From the NCBI GenBank assembly GCA_027296045.1, contig JAPUJS010000468.1, positions 1-10,870 on the forward strand: a stretch of DNA of 10,870 nt. Direction: 5' to 3'. Origin of the DNA: a bacterium. GTDB lineage: Bacteria > Latescibacterota > UBA2968. Positions 7,534 through 10,870 of this stretch are shown one piece after another (position 1 is the first letter of the stretch; every line of letters begins with the position of its first letter). The notes under the pieces were generated by a model that worked only from the letters and a program-made list of their open reading frames with translations, made no database searches and was not told the origin of the DNA. Position numbers and translations under genes: made by a program.

Positions 7534-8735
7534 TAACGATACCTGTTGGCCCGCACTAATTTCAGCGGGTAAAAGGTCTCTCGCCAATAGATCCCACCAG
7601 CCCATAGTATTGTAATAGCGGATCGCCAGTGAGCCCATAAAAAAAGAAAGATTGAAACCGGAAAAGAAAGCGTCTGTTTCCAGCCCAACCCTCTCTGAAT
7701 ACCCATGAAACCCCAGGTGTATTGTATGATGCAGACCGCCGCGACATAACCCCAGAAACGAAGGTCATGGAAAAATAACAGGCCGATGTAAGGGAGTAGA
7801 GATATGCCCAGAAAAAAGGTTGTAAAACAGATCAGTTTTACAATGGAATAGTTCATAGATCCAAAGGTATGCGTTTCTTGTGCCTTTGCAATATCCCAGA
7901 CGCTATCGGGCCATCGATAACTTGCCAGGTCCCAACTGACAAGAAAATCCTGGTGGTATCCCGACATCTTCATCAGTTTCCCGAGTTTGAAATCATCTAA
8001 TATATCAAAACGAATTGACGTGTGACCTCCGGCGGTCAGATAAGAGGCTTTTTTGACAAGGTTAAATTGTCCTATGCCTATATAAAAGCGTTTACTATTT
8101 GTAGACACCTTCAGGGGGTTGATAAACATAAGCATCATGAACATCTGGGCAAGCATCATTGCACCGCTCCAATAACCGGAGGTGATCCGCTTGACCAGAA
8201 GACAGAGATGATCCACAGCATGGTTCAGTGTATAAGACAAAGCCAGACGGAGCGTCTCTTTTTCGAATACGACATCCGCGTCGGTAAATAGAATATAGGT
8301 CCCCCGGGCTTTTTGAGACGCAAGATGTAGGGCATGATTTTTCCCCACCCAGCCTTCAGGAAGTTCGTTCACATGGATGATCTTTAAACGGGCATTCCGG
8401 TCTGCCAGCCGATCCATAATAGAACCCGTCTGATCCGACGACCGATCGTTTACGGCGATGATTTCGAAATCTGGATAATCCAGATTGAGAAGAGAATGGA
8501 GACATGGCTCTATGGCCTTCTCTTCATCCCGCGCAGGTACGATGATCGACACAGAGGGGTATGTCGATTCCGGCTTCAGCGGATCTGCCAAAAGCGAGAG
8601 ATGTCGTCTTTTTACGAAGGTTAAAATGGGCATTATACCTCTTAACCAGAGCAAAAATAACATCCAGCCTGCCCCCAGCCCTAACCACCAGGTTATGGAG
8701 AAATTGTCAAAGAGTGTGGTTGGCAGGCTCATCAT
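7533..8735 (-). CDS. Membrane-bound family 2 glycosyltransferase (HpnB/CrtQ-like)
   Basis: Inverting GT-A glycosyltransferase of 400 aa. One N-terminal hydrophobic anchor (about 14-31) precedes the catalytic domain: VPARDEE (66-72) and NDRSSD (96-101) bind the nucleotide sugar, PEGWVGKNHAL (126-136) is the block typical of HpnB/CrtQ-like enzymes, T-D-A-D (151-154) is the metal-binding DxD, and Asp247/Asp248 in LDDFKLG lie where the general base is expected. C-terminal membrane segments fall at about 298-320, 326-345 and 356-380, ending in GIYWRETFYPLKLVR, a closing motif common in this group. Known relatives act on hopanoids, carotenoids or other lipids, so transfer of a sugar to a membrane-bound triterpenoid is plausible (inference). 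Start: ATG at 8735 or the adjacent in-frame ATG at 8732. An AGGG at 8738-8741 sits 2 and 5 nt from them, slightly favouring 8732. 146 bp downstream of the cyclase on the same strand. Confidence 0.9.
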   Translation of the reverse strand: MMSLPTTLFDNFSITWWLGLGAGWMLFLLWLRGIMPILTFVKRRHLSLLADPLKPESTYPSVSIIVPARDEEKAIEPCLHSLLNLDYPDFEIIAVNDRSSDQTGSIMDRLADRNARLKIIHVNELPEGWVGKNHALHLASQKARGTYILFTDADVVFEKETLRLALSYTLNHAVDHLCLLVKRITSGYWSGAMMLAQMFMMLMFINPLKVSTNSKRFYIGIGQFNLVKKASYLTAGGHTSIRFDILDDFKLGKLMKMSGYHQDFLVSWDLASYRWPDSVWDIAKAQETHTFGSMNYSIVKLICFTTFFLGISLLPYIGLLFFHDLRFWGYVAAVCIIQYTWGFMGIQRGLGWKQTLSFPVSIFLFLWAHWRSAITILWAGGIYWRETFYPLKLVRANRYR

Positions 8736-8810
8736 ATCCCTGTTGCATCATCAGAAATGGTCCAGACCGGCATAGGAATGTTTTGATTCCGTGGTTACTT
8801 TGAACGGGCT

Positions 8811-8849
8811 AATATATAACAGATATAAAATCAAATGCAAGTGTCTCAA
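8811..8849 (-). promoter_or_regulatory. Candidate AT-rich promoter upstream of the glycosyltransferase
   Basis: In the 146-bp gap between cyclase and glycosyltransferase the minus strand shows TTGAGA (8849-8844), a 16-nt spacer and TATATC (8827-8822). An overlapping alternative is TTGCAT (8840-8835) with TATATA (8818-8813), also spaced 16 nt. The region is clearly more AT-rich than the coding DNA around it. This suggests the glycosyltransferase can be transcribed independently of the cyclase. It is a pattern match to a sigma-70 consensus, nothing more. Confidence 0.35.
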
Positions 8850-8881
8850 ATTGTCATGATACATTTCTACAGAATCTGAAT

Positions 8882-10849
8882 TTATAACTCACCCATGCAC
8901 TGCACACGTGCAAGGGCCCAGAGTGGGAAATATCGGCGGTAGTTGTCGTAATTGATGAGAATCGTCTTGTTAAATACGCCGGTCATAGCTTCGGGTGGCC
9001 AGTCGCCATCCGCTTGCTGCCGTTGTATGAGAAGCTGTGCAGCCTGCTGTGCCTGAGGTGAATTGGCATAACCGGCGTGGGTCAGCGTTAGCAATGCCCA
9101 GGCGGTTTGGACGACCTGGCTCTGCGGATGTGGCACATATCGGTGTTCGGTGCACGAGCGATAGTGCTCGCCCCATCCACCGTCCGGATTTTGGTGCGCC
9201 ATTAGGAATTCACAGGCCTTCTGAATGGCCGGATCTTTTGGCGAGATACCGGCGGCGAGCAGGCCCTGGACGCCAAAATAGGTTCCATAGGTGAAACAAA
9301 CGCCCCACGAGCCTTGCCAACTGCCGTCGTTACGCTGTTTTGTGCGGATATACCGGACGCCACGAGCGACAGCCCGGTCGATGCGATATTCATTGGGAAA
9401 CCGCTGACGGGCTTTTGTCAGTGCCTGGATACAGGCTGAGGTGCATTCGGTATAGGAATAATCGACCATCATGTCGAAAAACACTTGCGATAGATTGAGT
9501 TTTTCAAGCCATGCCGGTCCACGCTGTTTTTCGTAAGTGCTCCATCCGCCGTCCCGGTTCTGCCAGGAGAGAATGCGCACGACCGCAGCGCGCAACAGGT
9601 CATCCGGTATCGGCTCATTTGTATAAATTTCGAGCGCAAGCGCGCTCTTAAGCGCCTCGGCGGTGCAGTCTGTCACCGGCCAGCCATTGTCCTTATTGCC
9701 CAGGCCCCAACCTCCGAGCGAGCGATCTCGGTAAAATCGCTTGGTATAAGGCAGTTCCTCTACCACTTGATTCGAGCGGATATATGTGTAAGCTCGTTTC
9801 AATATGTCGGTGTGTTCTTCCGTATGTGGTGTTGCAAGAATTGCTTGAACCTGGAATGCGGTATCCCACAGGGCCGTAGCGTTGTATCCGTTCATCATGA
9901 CGCCGTCTTCTCCGTCCCACAAGTACTGCGGCAGTGCATCCCAGCTCTGCTGAACCGCAGAACTTTCTGGCTCCCGAAAATAATGCACAAGGGTATTGAG
10001 GAGGGCATTGACCGGACCCAACCGGACGAAGTGTGTTACCCGGTCTTCATAATCGATGTGTGTGAAGACCGTATCTAGGGCTTTTTTGCGCAATATCACG
10101 CTATGTCGGCGCTCGTACCAGCCGAGGCATTGGGTGAGGGTAGACAACAGCCAGGATTGAGGTGTTCGTCGGTCGCAAGGGGCAACGGTATTCCGGTGAT
10201 GGTGAAACGGTATGGTTTCAAAGGGCCGGTCATAGAGCTCGGTTCTGAGTGCCTGGATCAGATCATCTGCGGGCACCTGGGCTTTGATGCCGTACAAATA
10301 CGACATGGGAAGATAGACCTGCCGGGCGTGGCACCAGAACCGTCCGGGATGAAAGGGCAGGCGATAGGGCAGCAACCACAGTTCGGGCAGCACCGGATGA
10401 AGGCCGTCATATTTATAAAGGCTGAGCAACACCAGGATCCACTTTCCCCAGTCGGCAGTTCCTAACACCGTGCCGTTATCCTGGATCCACTGGCGTGCAG
10501 CGATCAGTTGTTTATGATCCGGGGGAACGTGCAACATCCGCATGGCCACATACGAGAGGACTGTTGTGAACATCGATCCTTCGGTGGCATCGGTGTGAAG
10601 TCCGAAACTGCCATCTGGATTTTGTGTATGAAACAGATAGGCTTTCATGCGGGATTGCAACGGTTCGGAAATCGCTCGCCGGCAGATATAGGCGGTAGCG
10701 ATATACATTGGGAGTAAAAACATTGGGCCGCCGTATTCGCCGCGCCAACTCCCGTCGGGATACTGCTGTGAGACCGCAAATGCGAGGCCCCTTCGAATCG
10801 CCTGATCGAGGGGTTTTTTTGTTTGTTCAGTGGAAATAGAGGGGGCCAT
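8882..10849 (-). CDS. Oxidosqualene cyclase, predicted lanosterol-synthase type
   Basis: Terpene cyclase of 655 aa that would convert (3S)-2,3-oxidosqualene into a tetracyclic triterpene alcohol at the membrane face. The acid motif is D394-CTAE, which marks oxidosqualene cyclases; squalene-hopene cyclases have DxDD. Counterparts of human LSS residues found by alignment from memory: Tyr98 = Y39, His232 = H174 (WCHAR), Trp387 = W328, Tyr503 = Y439, Cys533 = C469 (ECTSA), Trp581 = W515, Phe696 = F626. Product-control positions (Arabidopsis CAS1 Tyr410/His477/Ile481) read Y322/N388/V392. Human Phe444 is replaced by L383. QW-type repeats (PDGSW, NPDGSFG, NRDGGW, NDGSW, NPDGGWG, ADGDW) run along both barrels. 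The protein begins about 59 residues later than the human enzyme relative to Y39, so it lacks the eukaryotic N-terminal extension. Start: ATG at 10849, with only a weak ribosome site visible; 21 bp of upstream sequence remain in the window. No squalene epoxidase is nearby. Confidence 0.95.
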   Translation of the reverse strand: MAPSISTEQTKKPLDQAIRRGLAFAVSQQYPDGSWRGEYGGPMFLLPMYIATAYICRRAISEPLQSRMKAYLFHTQNPDGSFGLHTDATEGSMFTTVLSYVAMRMLHVPPDHKQLIAARQWIQDNGTVLGTADWGKWILVLLSLYKYDGLHPVLPELWLLPYRLPFHPGRFWCHARQVYLPMSYLYGIKAQVPADDLIQALRTELYDRPFETIPFHHHRNTVAPCDRRTPQSWLLSTLTQCLGWYERRHSVILRKKALDTVFTHIDYEDRVTHFVRLGPVNALLNTLVHYFREPESSAVQQSWDALPQYLWDGEDGVMMNGYNATALWDTAFQVQAILATPHTEEHTDILKRAYTYIRSNQVVEELPYTKRFYRDRSLGGWGLGNKDNGWPVTDCTAEALKSALALEIYTNEPIPDDLLRAAVVRILSWQNRDGGWSTYEKQRGPAWLEKLNLSQVFFDMMVDYSYTECTSACIQALTKARQRFPNEYRIDRAVARGVRYIRTKQRNDGSWQGSWGVCFTYGTYFGVQGLLAAGISPKDPAIQKACEFLMAHQNPDGGWGEHYRSCTEHRYVPHPQSQVVQTAWALLTLTHAGYANSPQAQQAAQLLIQRQQADGDWPPEAMTGVFNKTILINYDNYRRYFPLWALARVQCMGEL

Positions 10850-10870
10850 TATTGTTCAGAAAATTCTCGC

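Noticed and set aside
8882..10849. Squalene-hopene cyclase
   Set aside because: The length is similar to that family, but the acid motif is DCTAE and the surrounding blocks (WCHAR, ECTSA, SWGVCFTYGT) are those of oxidosqualene cyclases.

Overview
The window is bacterial DNA. Genes are tightly packed, two of the best-placed starts have clear Shine-Dalgarno sequences, no introns are visible, and base composition is close to even GC/AT. It looks like part of a sterol or triterpenoid biosynthesis cluster. The key genes are an oxidosqualene cyclase with the DCTAE acid motif (not the DxDD of squalene-hopene cyclases), a P450 with the full set of CYP51 (sterol 14-alpha-demethylase) signatures, a second CYP51-like P450 that has lost some of those signatures, and a third, unrelated soluble P450. 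Alongside are a membrane glycosyltransferase of family 2, an ABC exporter fused to a cyclic-nucleotide-binding domain, and the end of an MFS carrier. The host cannot be named from the sequence. Bacterial sterol pathways are known in scattered groups such as Methylococcus, myxobacteria and planctomycetes, and an uncultivated lineage is equally possible.

Layout. 3-848 (+) is the C-terminal half of a GPH-type MFS transporter that runs in from the left edge. It is followed after 28 bp by a divergent CYP51-like P450 (877-2268, +), probably in the same operon. A bona fide CYP51-like P450 (2282-3655, -) lies tail-to-tail with it, with only 13 bp between the stop codons. A 170-bp divergent promoter region separates this P450 from the ABC-CNB exporter (3826-6036, +). 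The exporter converges on the third P450 (6089-7366, -). Continuing on the minus strand are the glycosyltransferase (7533-8735) and the oxidosqualene cyclase (8882-10849). The three minus-strand genes are separated by 146-166 bp, so they may have separate promoters.

How the genes may work together (inference). The cyclase would fold 2,3-oxidosqualene. Its product-determining positions carry Tyr/Asn/Val, the combination seen in plant lanosterol synthases and in the engineered cycloartenol-to-lanosterol double mutant, so a lanosterol-type product is predicted. That fits the presence of a CYP51. The divergent CYP51 paralogue and the third P450 would add further oxidations, the glycosyltransferase could attach a sugar, and the ABC and MFS proteins could export the product or move precursors. 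No squalene monooxygenase, C-4 demethylation enzyme, sterol reductase, ferredoxin or ferredoxin reductase is encoded here, so these must lie elsewhere. No CRISPR array, tRNA, rRNA, insertion sequence or other mobile element was seen, and no stretch over 300 bp lacks a gene.
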